NCBI GenBank assembly: GCA_965243835.1
Contig: OZ251578.1
Span: 2,232,001 to 2,296,000, forward strand
Length of the DNA: 64,000 nt
Source of the DNA: G965202665 sp965243835
GTDB taxonomy: Bacteria; Actinomycetota; Acidimicrobiia; Spongiisociales; Spongiisociaceae
Direction of reading: 5' to 3'
Shown here: one piece after another, positions 8,123 through 16,773 of the stretch
How the letters are laid out: each line of letters starts with the position of its first letter
Numbering within the stretch: the stretch's first letter is position 1
Program-made: the position numbers and the translations under genes
The notes under the pieces: generated by a model
The model's database searches: none
What the model was told of the DNA's origin: nothing
Seen by the model: the letters and a program-made list of their open reading frames with translations, nothing else

Positions 8123-9901
8123 ATGCCAAACGACAATCATCCCCGAGAAAATGAAGATAGCGCTACTCCCTCCTCGGAGGCTGAGTTGTTAATCAAAGAG
8201 GTGCGAATTCAGAATTTTCGCAGCCTGGTTGATGTGACTGTGCCTCTCGAAGAAACTACAACCTACCTGGTGGGTGAAAATAATACCGGCAAATCTTCCA
8301 TTTTGATGGCGATAGACACCGCCTGCGGCGGGCGTAGGGCTACTGTCGATGATTTATCAAAAAGAGAAGATGATAGTAAAGATAAGGAATCGGTTATTGA
8401 TATTATTTTTCGTTCTAAAAACTACGTTTTCAATGAAGCGGTTACAAGATTGCTTTCTGCAAACATTGATAGAAGATTGCCCTCGTATGAAATGAGTGGT
8501 ATCAGAACAGTTCTCAGACCTAGTCAAGAGGGATCTTTTTTGACAGCTACTCGTATGTTCCTTCAGTGGCAAGAGGAGTGGATAGAATCCAATAATAGGC
8601 CACCCGACAGAAATATACTTGATTTATTCGCTACCTACTATATAAAGGCATCTCGTGACTTAAATGAAGAAATTTCCCGCAAAACATCGGATTGGGGACG
8701 GGTACTTTCTAATCTTAATATAAGTACCGAAGATCGGAATATAATAGAAGAACAATTAGAAGATATTGCGCAAAGTATTAACAAATCGAGCCCTGTAATG
8801 AAAAACTTGGCAGAGAATCTGAAAAAAATTGCTAAAACCCATACTGGGATCGAGTCGGTTAGCTTGGATTCTTTACCCACAAGTATAGAAGAAATAGCGC
8901 GTAGTATTGATGTAGTGATAACCAATAACAATCTGAAACTCCCTTTACGATATCAGGGATTAGGTAGCCGAAGCCTCGCCTCGCTAATGGTCTATCGTTC
9001 TTTATTTGATCTTAGAATAGGTTCAGATCTTGGTATACGCCCACACATCATCACTCTATTGGAAGAACCAGAGGCTCATCTTCATCCGCAAGCACAGGCA
9101 TCAGCGCGAAGGCTAATAGCAGAAATTCCAGGTCAAACCGTAATATCTACTCACTCAAATATTCTAATCAATGAGATATACCCATCATCTATTCGGATAA
9201 CTCGTTCCGATGCAAACGGAACAAAGTTACAATTTATTGACATTGAGAAAGCAAAGGATATTGCGGTGTTTCGTCGTTTCGTTGAACGACCATTAGGAGA
9301 AATTTTCTTTGCCCGCTTAGTTATTTTCGTAGATGGCACGGCAGAACGTATTTCCCTACCGATACTGCTGGAGTATGTACTAGATTGGGACCCATCAGGA
9401 AGAGGTATAACTTTTGTTGATACGGAAGGTATGAAGCAGGACCAACTCGATAAGGCCACAAAGGCTCTAGTTACCTTAGGTGACATCCCCTGGTTGGTTT
9501 TCGTTGATAATGACGGACCTGGCTGGCAAGCAATAAAGAATATAAAGGGAAGAGATGGAGTTACTTTAAACGAAACCCATAGTCAAGTAATAGCTAGCGG
9601 TGATAAACAACTAGAACGAATGTTTCTCAATGCTGATTATTATCAAGAAATTCAATATGTGGCTAATACCTACCTTCCACGCGACCCTAGGGACCCTCAG
9701 TATAGTAAATATGGAGAACATCGCTTGGGAGATTATAATAATACTAAACACGATAAGGATGAATATCTAAAGTTTCTAAAACAAAATAAGGGATGGGCGG
9801 GCGAACATATTTCTAAAGAAGCGGTGGAAAATGGACGCGCTATGCCTGAGCCCGTTATAAAGCTAGCTGAAGCTGTTAAACAAGAACTTGAAATAATCTA
9901 A
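8123..9901 (+). CDS. gajA: GajA-like OLD-family ATPase/TOPRIM nuclease (Gabija defence)
   Basis: A 592-residue protein with an ABC-type ATPase head and a C-terminal TOPRIM nuclease. The Walker A motif is GENNTGKSS (about 51-59). A signature-like GSRSLASLMVYR and Walker B LLEEPEAHLHPQAQA (about 311-325) follow, then the H-loop region VISTHSNILI. The TOPRIM domain shows FVDGTAERISLPILLEYV (about 399) and WLVFVDNDGPG (about 456). GajA is the sensor-nuclease of Gabija, which nicks phage DNA when nucleotides are depleted. The ATG at 8123 is preferred over 8045 because AAGGAG lies 6 nt upstream. GajB follows 11 nt after the stop. The gene is clearly AT-richer than its neighbours, suggesting transfer. 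In the TOPRIM motif Asp replaces the Glu usual in OLD proteins (VDG for VEG). Confidence 0.82.
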   Translation: MPNDNHPRENEDSATPSSEAELLIKEVRIQNFRSLVDVTVPLEETTTYLVGENNTGKSSILMAIDTACGGRRATVDDLSKREDDSKDKESVIDIIFRSKNYVFNEAVTRLLSANIDRRLPSYEMSGIRTVLRPSQEGSFLTATRMFLQWQEEWIESNNRPPDRNILDLFATYYIKASRDLNEEISRKTSDWGRVLSNLNISTEDRNIIEEQLEDIAQSINKSSPVMKNLAENLKKIAKTHTGIESVSLDSLPTSIEEIARSIDVVITNNNLKLPLRYQGLGSRSLASLMVYRSLFDLRIGSDLGIRPHIITLLEEPEAHLHPQAQASARRLIAEIPGQTVISTHSNILINEIYPSSIRITRSDANGTKLQFIDIEKAKDIAVFRRFVERPLGEIFFARLVIFVDGTAERISLPILLEYVLDWDPSGRGITFVDTEGMKQDQLDKATKALVTLGDIPWLVFVDNDGPGWQAIKNIKGRDGVTLNETHSQVIASGDKQLERMFLNADYYQEIQYVANTYLPRDPRDPQYSKYGEHRLGDYNNTKHDKDEYLKFLKQNKGWAGEHISKEAVENGRAMPEPVIKLAEAVKQELEII

Positions 9902-9912
9902 GGAGTATCAAA

Positions 9913-11745
9913 ATGCTTACTACAAATCATCTAACCGAAGATCAAGAGACTGCGGTAACAGCCCAAGATAGGGTGCTTATGTTACTAGCACCAGCGGGTA
10001 GTGGCAAAACCGAGGTACTCATCAATCGAATCATCAGGATTCTGAATGAAAGTAACGGCCAATTCTTTCGTATACTTGCCGTAACTTACACCCTTAAGGC
10101 AGCGGAAGAACTACACGAACGTGTAAATAAAGTAGCGGGAGATCAAACTTGGCGAGTTGAGGCGAAAACCATCCACAGCTTCGTACTGGAGTGGTTACGT
10201 AGCCATGGCAGTCCAGTAGGAGTGGAACACAATGTGGTAGTGTATGCAGAAAATATCGACAGATTTGGAATTTTACAACGCTATTTAGATACACTTGGAG
10301 AACCGACTCTATCTAACGAGAATATGAGGATAATATTCGATAAGTTTGATTCTTATAGAACAAGACTGGAACCCCAAGATGCATTATCTGGTTTCTCAGG
10401 CTTGCCTACTAATACCACCCTCAGAGAAATGTACGATGCTTATCTTACTGCATTACGTGAAGCAGGAGGGATAGACTTTCCTGGCGTACTATACCAATTT
10501 TATAAATTATTGAAATCAGACCCCTCACTTGTTGACCACATTCAGAGAGTATACAAACATGTCTTAGTTGATGAATGTCAGGACTTAACCAAAGTCCAGA
10601 GTGAAATACTTAGAATTATAGTCGGAAATAAACTAAATCTCTTTGTCGTTGGCGATCAACGTCAGGCCGTTAATTCGTGGGCTGGTGGTGAGATAACTAA
10701 TGCATATGATTTAGTTGGTAATGAGGCCAAAAAGCAAAATCTGGTACATAATTTTCGGTGCGCGGACCAAATATTAGGATTGGCAAATAGTGTAGCTGAG
10801 CACTTTTCCGACCCTAAGAATGGGGCTATAACTCCCGAGAATGCACCGCCGGGCTATATTGACTTTGAGCAAGCAAGTGACGAAGAAGATGAAGCATTTA
10901 TTGTAACGGATTGGATTGAAAAATTATTAGATAAAGGGCTCGATAAGAATATTGTTGTTCCAGGTGAAACAACAGAAGTCGAATGGGAAGATATAGGTAT
11001 TATAGGTAGAACTAAATACGCTTTAGATAAAATCCATTCAAATTTAATAGAGATGGGAATTCCATTGTCGATTTTAACGGAAACCAGTGGGGTTCTTCTC
11101 ACTTCAGAAGCTCGGTTACTTCTTGACTTAATCTATATTAGAAATGATAAAAATGATTTACCAGCCGTCCGCAGGGCAAGTCAAGAATTACAAAACCTAG
11201 ACAATTTCGAGAACGCTTTGATTAATACACCGGAAGATGTATGGCAAAAAGCAACAGAAATATTACCGGAAATAGTATCCATAGCAAAAACTGAAGAGTT
11301 CGAAGATTTCTCAAACAGTATTAGAAATATTTCTGTCAACAATAAAGAATGGAATGAAGACTCTAAAAAAATATCGGAGTGGTGGGCGAATTACAGATCT
11401 ACAACGCGAGCACCCAATAGGTCTTTTCAAGGACTAATGTCTTATATATTTCATGCCCAAAGAACGCGACCCTCAGATCGAGGAGTCCGCCTCTTGACCG
11501 TACATAGAGCTAAAGGCCTAGAATTTAAAGCTGTCGCTGTGGTTGGTTTGAATCAAAGATTTTTTCCGGATTACCGGAATTTAGATTTACCAAAACTGGA
11601 TGAAGAAAGAAGGGCTTTTTATGTAGCAATAACACGCGCCTCTCGAACCTTATTGCTGACATGGCCTCAGGTGAGAACTTACCGTTCAGGTAAAACACGG
11701 GTTCAAGAGCCGTCTCAATTTCTTGAAGAGGCCGGGATACTATAA
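9913..11745 (+). CDS. gajB: GajB-like UvrD/Rep-family helicase (Gabija defence)
   Basis: A 610-residue superfamily 1 helicase. Motif I is APAGSGKTE (residues 26-34), motif II VDECQD (about 219), motif III VGDQRQAVNSWAGG, motif V LTVHRAKGLEFKAVAVVGL (about 529) and motif VI RRAFYVAITRASRTLLL. In Gabija, GajB binds the GajA tetramer and is thought to sense or process DNA ends during phage infection. AAGGAG precedes the ATG, and the 11-nt gap to gajA indicates an operon. It is AT-rich like gajA. Isolated UvrD-like helicases also act in repair, but pairing with an OLD nuclease is the defining Gabija arrangement. It is somewhat longer than the roughly 500-residue GajB first described. Confidence 0.82.
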   Translation: MLTTNHLTEDQETAVTAQDRVLMLLAPAGSGKTEVLINRIIRILNESNGQFFRILAVTYTLKAAEELHERVNKVAGDQTWRVEAKTIHSFVLEWLRSHGSPVGVEHNVVVYAENIDRFGILQRYLDTLGEPTLSNENMRIIFDKFDSYRTRLEPQDALSGFSGLPTNTTLREMYDAYLTALREAGGIDFPGVLYQFYKLLKSDPSLVDHIQRVYKHVLVDECQDLTKVQSEILRIIVGNKLNLFVVGDQRQAVNSWAGGEITNAYDLVGNEAKKQNLVHNFRCADQILGLANSVAEHFSDPKNGAITPENAPPGYIDFEQASDEEDEAFIVTDWIEKLLDKGLDKNIVVPGETTEVEWEDIGIIGRTKYALDKIHSNLIEMGIPLSILTETSGVLLTSEARLLLDLIYIRNDKNDLPAVRRASQELQNLDNFENALINTPEDVWQKATEILPEIVSIAKTEEFEDFSNSIRNISVNNKEWNEDSKKISEWWANYRSTTRAPNRSFQGLMSYIFHAQRTRPSDRGVRLLTVHRAKGLEFKAVAVVGLNQRFFPDYRNLDLPKLDEERRAFYVAITRASRTLLLTWPQVRTYRSGKTRVQEPSQFLEEAGIL

Positions 11746-11762
11746 ACTATGGATGCTTTATA

Positions 11763-12197
11763 TTAGAGAATAGACCATATTATTAGTACTGAAATTATTA
11801 AAATGGGGTAAAATATATAAATGGAAAATGATCGCAAGCTGTATATAAATAATTTTGGAACGGTACCGGTAGGTTTCACGATATATAGATCTGATGATGA
11901 TATGTTATCGTTTTTTAATTTTTCGACAAAACCATCATAGGAACCTCTAAAAGCTCTTTCTAGGGTAAGATAATATGTGTCAAGTATGAGAAAAAGAACA
12001 ACTGGTACGAGGGCAACCAAAATATAATCGGGCTGATCAGTCAAAGCAACTAATATCAGGCTAGCCGATACCAGCGTGACGCACCATACTTTGCAGGAGC
12101 GGCTGTTTTCCGACATTCGCTCAATTACGCCTTGCGTAATTTTTAGGTGGGTCTGAACCGCAGAAGATTCCGCGTCGTAGGAACGGGATTCCGTCAT
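11763..12197 (-). CDS. Small membrane protein (SLATT-like), defence-island edge
   Basis: A 144-residue protein with a soluble helical N-terminus (HLKITQGVIERMSENSRSCK), two close hydrophobic segments (VTLVSASLILVALTD and YILVALVPVVLFLILDTYY), a charged amphipathic middle (LERAFRGSYDGFVEKL) and a C-terminal hydrophobic helix (FYPILIISVLIIWSIL). The layout resembles SLATT-type or related small membrane proteins, some of which are predicted pore-forming effectors in nucleotide-signalling conflict systems. No catalytic motif is visible. It converges with gajB (17 nt between the stops) and shares its AT-rich composition, so it likely arrived with the island. Its start overlaps the yceI stop by 4 nt. 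Confidence 0.65.
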   Translation of the reverse strand: MTESRSYDAESSAVQTHLKITQGVIERMSENSRSCKVWCVTLVSASLILVALTDQPDYILVALVPVVLFLILDTYYLTLERAFRGSYDGFVEKLKNDNISSSDLYIVKPTGTVPKLFIYSLRSFSIYIFYPILIISVLIIWSIL

Positions 12198-12922
12198 TGG
12201 TTTGGGTCGGGGGTGAGGGCGGTTAGGGTTACTGCTAGCAGGACCTCGTCGCTTACGTTGGATACTATGGGGATTTCGGGGATGCTTAGGTCGAAGTCGG
12301 CGTAGAGGACGGTGGCGGTGGCCTCGATTTGGAGGCGGTCGGGGGTTGCTAGCGTTACCTGGCCTTGGAAAGTCACGGGGCTGGTAACTCCGCTTAATGT
12401 GAAATCGCCGGGGATGGTCACCGGGAAGGCGTCGCCCGGCGCAATCTGTTCGGGGATGCCTTCCACGACGCCGGGGACGAAGCGGGCGAACTCGTTGTCG
12501 GGGTCGTCGGTTCCCAGGATTTGGCCGCGGATGGCCCGGTCCCGTCGGGAATCATCGGTGCTCAGAGTGCGCACGTTAATCACAATCTCCCCTACCTCGG
12601 AGGCGGGCGGGTTGTCGAAATCAACCAGTATTTGACCCGCAACCTCGCTGGTGGTCCCCACTGCCCGGAATGAGGAGCCAAACAACGTCTCGTCGATTTC
12701 GAACCGGACTTCAGAAGAAGTTTTGTCAATTTCGAACACGACCTGGCCGCCTTCCTCCGCCGCCGGCCCCTCCGCCGCCGTGGGGGCCGCTACCGTGGGG
12801 GCGGTCACCTCGGCGCTCGGTTCTCCGCTGCCTCCTGAAAACCATATGTAGGCCAGCCATCCGGCGATGGCGATCGCCGCCAATCCGACCACCCAGATCA
12901 GCCTGATGAGCCAGCGGGTCAT
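12194..12922 (-). CDS. YceI-family lipid-binding-like protein, membrane-anchored
   Basis: A 242-residue protein with one N-terminal membrane helix (about residues 5-30), an Ala/Pro/Glu-rich spacer, and a YceI-like beta-barrel domain. That domain starts VFEIDKTSSEVRFEIDETLF and continues through the typical DDSRRDRAIRGQIL and FTLSGVTSPVTFQG blocks. YceI proteins bind isoprenoid or other long lipids outside the cytoplasmic membrane. The ATG at 12922 overlaps the glyS stop by 4 nt (ATGA), so translation is probably coupled. The longer in-frame start at 13123 would lie inside glyS and is rejected. The natural ligand cannot be told from the sequence. Confidence 0.85.
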   Translation of the reverse strand: MTRWLIRLIWVVGLAAIAIAGWLAYIWFSGGSGEPSAEVTAPTVAAPTAAEGPAAEEGGQVVFEIDKTSSEVRFEIDETLFGSSFRAVGTTSEVAGQILVDFDNPPASEVGEIVINVRTLSTDDSRRDRAIRGQILGTDDPDNEFARFVPGVVEGIPEQIAPGDAFPVTIPGDFTLSGVTSPVTFQGQVTLATPDRLQIEATATVLYADFDLSIPEIPIVSNVSDEVLLAVTLTALTPDPNQ

Positions 12923-14229
12923 GCCGGCAACCTTTCCCGCAAGTAATCGGCCAAGCGGTCCAGTCCCACCCGGTCCTGGGCCATCGTGTCCCGGTCCCGC
13001 ACCGTCGCCGCCTGGTCGTCCAGCGTCTGAAAGTCGATCGTCACGCAGTAGGGGGTGCCGATCTCGTCCTGGCGGCGGTAACGGCGCCCGATGGCCTGGG
13101 TCACGTCCACCTCCACCTCCCACAAGGGGCGCAACAGGGCCGCCGCCCGCTCCGTCGCCTCCACCAGATCCGGTTTGCGGGACAGGGGCAAAACCGCCAC
13201 CTTGACCGGGGCCAACCGGGGGTCCAGCCGCAACACGGTGCGGGTTTCATCGTTGACCATCTCCTGATGATAGGCGTCGATCAGGAAAGCGAATGTGGCC
13301 CGGGTGGCCCCCGCCGCCGGTTCGATCACATGCGGGTAATACCGCTCCCCGGTGTCGGCCTCGTAATAGGTCAAGTCCTTGCCGGAATGGCGGGCGTGGG
13401 CCCGCAGGTCGTAGTCGGTGCGGTTGGCGATGCCCTCCAACTCGTCCCACCCCCACGGAAACCGGTATTCCACGTCGAACGTCCCGGCCGCGTAGTGGGC
13501 CAACTCGTCCGGCTCATGCTCCCGCAACCGCAGGTTGTCGGATGTCATCCCCAACTCCAGATACCAGTTTCTGCGCTCGGCGACCCAGTATTCAAACCAG
13601 CGGCCGGCCTGGTCGGGAGGGGTGAAAAACTCCATCTCCATCTGTTCGAACTCCCGGGTGCGGAACACGAACTGGCCGGGGGTGATCTCGTTGCGGAACG
13701 ACTTGCCCACCTGGGCGATGCCGAACGGCAGTTTTTTGCGGGAAACCCGCCGCACGTTCTCGAAGTTGATGAAAATCCCCTGGGCGGTTTCCGGGCGTAG
13801 ATAAACCAGGTTCTCGGCGGAGGCCACCGGCCCCATATGGGTGCGGAACATCAGGTTGAACTCCCGGGCTTCGGTGAACGACTCCGCCGCCCCGCACCGG
13901 GGGCACCGGTCGGGACGCTCCAGTTTGTCGGGGCGGTGCCGGGTGTGGCAGGAGGTGCATTCCACCATCGGGTCGTGAAAGGCGGAAACGTGCCCGGAGG
14001 CCTCCCACACCGCCGCCGCCTGGATGATGGCCGAATCCAGACCCACCACATCGTCCCGCAACCGCACCATCGACCGCCACCACTGCTCTTTTACGTTGCG
14101 CAACAGGGCCGTCCCCAGCGGGCCGTAGTCGTAGGAGGAACGCAGGCCGCCGTAGATGTCGGAGGCCTGAAAGACGAACCCGCGCTTTTTGGACAGGTTG
14201 ACGATGGTGTCGAAATCGGGGGCGGTCAT
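12919..14229 (-). CDS. glyS: Glycyl-tRNA synthetase, alpha2 (class II) type
   Basis: A 436-residue class II aminoacyl-tRNA synthetase of the single-chain alpha2 family found in Actinobacteria, archaea and eukaryotes. It charges tRNA-Gly. The N-terminus LSKKRGFVFQASDIYGGLRS and the block YDYGPLGTALLRNVKEQWW are diagnostic. Cysteines in CTSCHTRHRPDKLERPDRC and the next Cys form a zinc-knuckle insertion. Motif 2 is visible in AQVGKSFRNEITPGQFVFRT. The C-terminal anticodon-binding domain ends with a typical TPYCVTIDFQTLDDQAATVR. It is upstream of yceI with overlapping stop and start codons, and 170 nt downstream of uppS. Confidence 0.95.
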   Translation of the reverse strand: MTAPDFDTIVNLSKKRGFVFQASDIYGGLRSSYDYGPLGTALLRNVKEQWWRSMVRLRDDVVGLDSAIIQAAAVWEASGHVSAFHDPMVECTSCHTRHRPDKLERPDRCPRCGAAESFTEAREFNLMFRTHMGPVASAENLVYLRPETAQGIFINFENVRRVSRKKLPFGIAQVGKSFRNEITPGQFVFRTREFEQMEMEFFTPPDQAGRWFEYWVAERRNWYLELGMTSDNLRLREHEPDELAHYAAGTFDVEYRFPWGWDELEGIANRTDYDLRAHARHSGKDLTYYEADTGERYYPHVIEPAAGATRATFAFLIDAYHQEMVNDETRTVLRLDPRLAPVKVAVLPLSRKPDLVEATERAAALLRPLWEVEVDVTQAIGRRYRRQDEIGTPYCVTIDFQTLDDQAATVRDRDTMAQDRVGLDRLADYLRERLPA

Positions 14230-14399
14230 TGCCGTCTGGTTCCTAGGTTCCTATCAGGGTCGGGGATGGTCAGGGTCGGGGGTTGTCAGCGCCGGACGGA
14301 GGGAGAAACCGGCCGGGCCTCCGGTCAATCCTACCCGCTCCCGCTCCCCCATCCGGTCTCCGGCGCCCCCGCCCGGCCCGCTCCCGCCCGACCCGAACG

Positions 14400-15269
14400 C
14401 TACGACCCGCCGAACCGCCGTCCGCGCCGTTGATATTCAACCAGGCAGTCGATCAGGGAGCGGGCCCCGAAATCGGGCCAGCGGGTTTCAGTGAACATCA
14501 ACTCGGCGTAAGCCCCCGACCACAACCAGAAGTTGGACATCCGCATCTCCCCGGAGGTGCGCACGATCAGATCCGGGTCGGGCATTTCCGGGACGAACAT
14601 GGCTCCGCTCACCGCCCGCTCGTCGATATCGGATGCCGCGCGCTCCCCGGACCCGACCGCGGCGGCCAGGGCGCGCGCCGCCCGCACTATCTCGTCCCGC
14701 CCCCCGTAGTTGAAAGCCAGAACCAGATGCAACCGGTCGTTGCCGGCGGTGACCCGCTCCGCCTCCGCCATATGGGCCCGGTTGCGCTCCGGGATGCGGG
14801 GGTCGTCCAGGTGGCCGGCGAAATGAAACCGCACTCCCCGCTCCGACAGGGCGTCCCGGCGGCGGAGCAACAAGTCTTCGTTGAACCACATCAGGAACTC
14901 CACCTCTTCGGGTTCCCGGGACCAGTTCTCGGTGGAAAAGGCGTACGCCGACAACCACCCCACCCCCGCCGCCAAAGCCCCCTCCACGCAGTCGAACAAG
15001 GCCGCTTCCCCGGCCGCGTGCCCGGCGGTGCGGGGCAAACCCCGCTCCCGCGCCCACCGCCCGTTGCCGTCCATAATCAACCCGACATGCCCCGGAACCC
15101 GATCCGGGTCCAACCGGGACAAGCCCAAACCGGCCACATCAGCCGGACCGGCCGGACCGGTCGCCTCCCGCACCGGATAACCCTCGTTCGACTGCTCGTT
15201 CACCTGCGCCACTGCGCCCCGCCCCCCGCGGACGTAATCAAGGGAATATTCGTCATCATCAGCAAACAC
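14400..15269 (-). CDS. uppS: Isoprenyl (undecaprenyl) diphosphate synthase
   Basis: A cis-prenyltransferase that builds the polyprenyl carrier for peptidoglycan. The catalytic motif GLIMDGNGRWARERGLPR holds the Mg-binding Asp (D67 from this start). The later motifs LSAYAFSTENWSREPEEV, LAFNYGGRDEIVRAARAL and DLIVRTSGEMRMSNFWLWSG are complete. The frame opens with GTG at 15269 and has about 65 residues before the MDGNGRW motif, roughly 40 more than usual. In-frame GTGs at 15212 and 15203 are alternative starts. Position beside recO and glyS is common in Actinobacteria. Confidence 0.93.
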   Translation of the reverse strand: MFADDDEYSLDYVRGGRGAVAQVNEQSNEGYPVREATGPAGPADVAGLGLSRLDPDRVPGHVGLIMDGNGRWARERGLPRTAGHAAGEAALFDCVEGALAAGVGWLSAYAFSTENWSREPEEVEFLMWFNEDLLLRRRDALSERGVRFHFAGHLDDPRIPERNRAHMAEAERVTAGNDRLHLVLAFNYGGRDEIVRAARALAAAVGSGERAASDIDERAVSGAMFVPEMPDPDLIVRTSGEMRMSNFWLWSGAYAELMFTETRWPDFGARSLIDCLVEYQRRGRRFGGS

Positions 15270-15450
15270 CGACGGAACCAGGCGGAGATGAACGCTGAGA
15301 CCGCCCGCATCCGGGCGGAGGGCCGATCTCTCCAGCCTCGGCCATCAGAAGCAACGCCTTGGACGGGGCAGCTCCGCCGAAACTTACTATCCGCAAAACC
15401 GGATCCGGGGGGAAGCGGTCAGATTCGCATCTCACGTTCGAGGCCGCCAT
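15259..15450 (-). CDS. Possible leader ORF upstream of uppS (doubtful)
   Basis: A 63-codon frame begins at an ATG at 15450 and ends 11 nt inside the uppS GTG start. TAGTAT at 15458-15463 is 7 nt upstream, the same spacing as the other leaderless starts. The encoded peptide has no recognisable domain, so this may simply be the uppS transcript leader. If translated, it could couple to uppS. Confidence 0.25.
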   Translation of the reverse strand: MAASNVRCESDRFPPDPVLRIVSFGGAAPSKALLLMAEAGEIGPPPGCGRSQRSSPPGSVGVC

Positions 15451-15525
15451 CGCGTTAATACTATAAGAACCAGCCGCCGAACCCCGCCTTTCCGCTACCC
15501 GAAACAAACCGGAAGGGAGAATAGT

Positions 15526-15705
15526 TTAAACGGAGCGGCGAACAACGTCAGCTCCGCAGTTTTCGCACGTGTCCTCGCCGTCCGTCCAGTCCTCGCACAC
15601 CAGACACCACCACCCCTCCGTCTTCGGCGGGCAATCCGCGCACACCGGCCAACTCCCGACAGGCAAACTCTTCCCGCACCAACCGCACCGATCAGCCAAC
15701 CTCAC
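15526..15705 (-). CDS. Small double zinc-ribbon protein
   Basis: A 59-residue protein from a GTG at 15705 to TAA at 15526. It has four C-x2-C pairs: C7/C10, C22/C25, C34/C37 and C47/C50, evenly spaced and rich in Trp and Asp/Glu. Two four-cysteine zinc ribbons are the natural reading. A G-run (GGGGGGGTGG) lies just upstream of the GTG as a possible ribosome binding site. It begins 11 nt after the stop of the upstream sigma factor on the same strand, so they are probably co-transcribed. Small zinc ribbons beside sigma factors can be accessory or anti-sigma-like proteins, but function here is unknown. Confidence 0.7.
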   Translation of the reverse strand: MRLADRCGWCGKSLPVGSWPVCADCPPKTEGWWCLVCEDWTDGEDTCENCGADVVRRSV

Positions 15706-15715
15706 GCCACCCCCC

Positions 15716-16705
15716 CTATTCTAAATCAACCGGGAGCAACTTGCGCAGAGCCGCCTTTAGCAACTGCCGGATGCGTTCTCTTGTCAAGCTGTATTCTTGG
15801 CCTATTTCCTCTAAAGTACGCGGCTCCTCCCCCTCGAACCCAAACCGTAAATTCAGAATCGCCTTTTCCCGGGCGGTAAGCCAACGCGCCCATTCGGGTA
15901 ACAGAACATCGCTACCGGTCTCCACAAAAATATATCTTTCCGCCGCGCTAATATCTTCCCAGTGTTCGTCAAACCTGCCGTTTTCTTGGAAAATAGCCGG
16001 GTTATCCGGATCGTCAAAATGGCGCTTATTACCCCGAGGCGGTTGCTCCGCTATTTCCTCCCAGGACAGCATATCCTGCAACGCGTTATTTAGGCGAATA
16101 ACTTCTATCAACGACACATTCATATCCCCGCTAATCTGCTCCCTAGTGGGCGGCTCCCCGGTCATCTCATATAGATTGTCGTATACTTTACGATATTTAT
16201 GAACATAGTCCCACAAATATACCGGTATGCGTATCGTTCTGGAATGATTATGAATTTCCCGCGTTACGGCTTGTCGTATCCAAATTGTAGCGTAGGTGGA
16301 GAACCTGAGCCCGCGACTCCAGTCCCACTTGTCAACCGCCCTAATCAAACCCAGGTTGCCCGCTTGTATGAGGTCCGACAGTTCCATACCGGAGCCGCGA
16401 CCTGACTTCGCAGCGATACTTACCACCAACCGCAGGTTGGAAACCAGAAACTTGTCGCGCGCTTGCCGGGCCGCGCGCCTCCGGCGTTCCGCTTCCCAAC
16501 GCGTCGCGTCATCGAGGGCGAGGACGCCTTTTGCCAACCATCGTTCCACCTGTTGACCGGCCTCCATGGCCTTCCCCAACCGGATCTCCTCCTCCGCGGT
16601 AAGCAGGGCGTACCGCCTGATGCGGGACAGATAGGAGTCAACCGGATCCGCATCCGGTTGCGTGCGCCGGGCGACGGGGCTGGTAACGGCTTTCGGATAA
16701 GCCAT
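15716..16705 (-). CDS. Second sigma-70 family factor (group 2-like)
   Basis: A 329-residue sigma factor lacking region 1.1. Region 1.2 (DPVDSYLSRIRRYALLTAEE) is followed by region 2 (SNLRLVVSIAAKSG, then LSDLIQAGNLGLIRAVDKWD and RFSTYATIWIRQAV), region 3 (QISGDMNVSLIEVIRLNNAL) and a region 4 helix-turn-helix (TLEEIGQEYSLTRERIRQLL). The -10-recognition helix resembles rpoD, so it may read related promoters. A long acidic insert sits between regions 3 and 4. TAGTCT at 16712-16717 is 6 nt upstream of the ATG. The zinc-ribbon gene follows at 11 nt. Which genes it controls cannot be told here. Confidence 0.9.
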   Translation of the reverse strand: MAYPKAVTSPVARRTQPDADPVDSYLSRIRRYALLTAEEEIRLGKAMEAGQQVERWLAKGVLALDDATRWEAERRRRAARQARDKFLVSNLRLVVSIAAKSGRGSGMELSDLIQAGNLGLIRAVDKWDWSRGLRFSTYATIWIRQAVTREIHNHSRTIRIPVYLWDYVHKYRKVYDNLYEMTGEPPTREQISGDMNVSLIEVIRLNNALQDMLSWEEIAEQPPRGNKRHFDDPDNPAIFQENGRFDEHWEDISAAERYIFVETGSDVLLPEWARWLTAREKAILNLRFGFEGEEPRTLEEIGQEYSLTRERIRQLLKAALRKLLPVDLE

Positions 16706-16711
16706 GGGCGC

Positions 16712-16717
16712 AGACTA
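16712..16717 (-). promoter_or_regulatory. -10 box (TAGTCT) for the second sigma factor
   Basis: TAGTCT on the minus strand lies 6 nt before the ATG, predicting a leaderless mRNA; no clear -35 is seen. Confidence 0.4.
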
Positions 16718-16773
16718 CCGCAAACCGGAAACGCCCGTCGCCGCCGCCGCCGGGAACGTCCCGGATAAATTCT

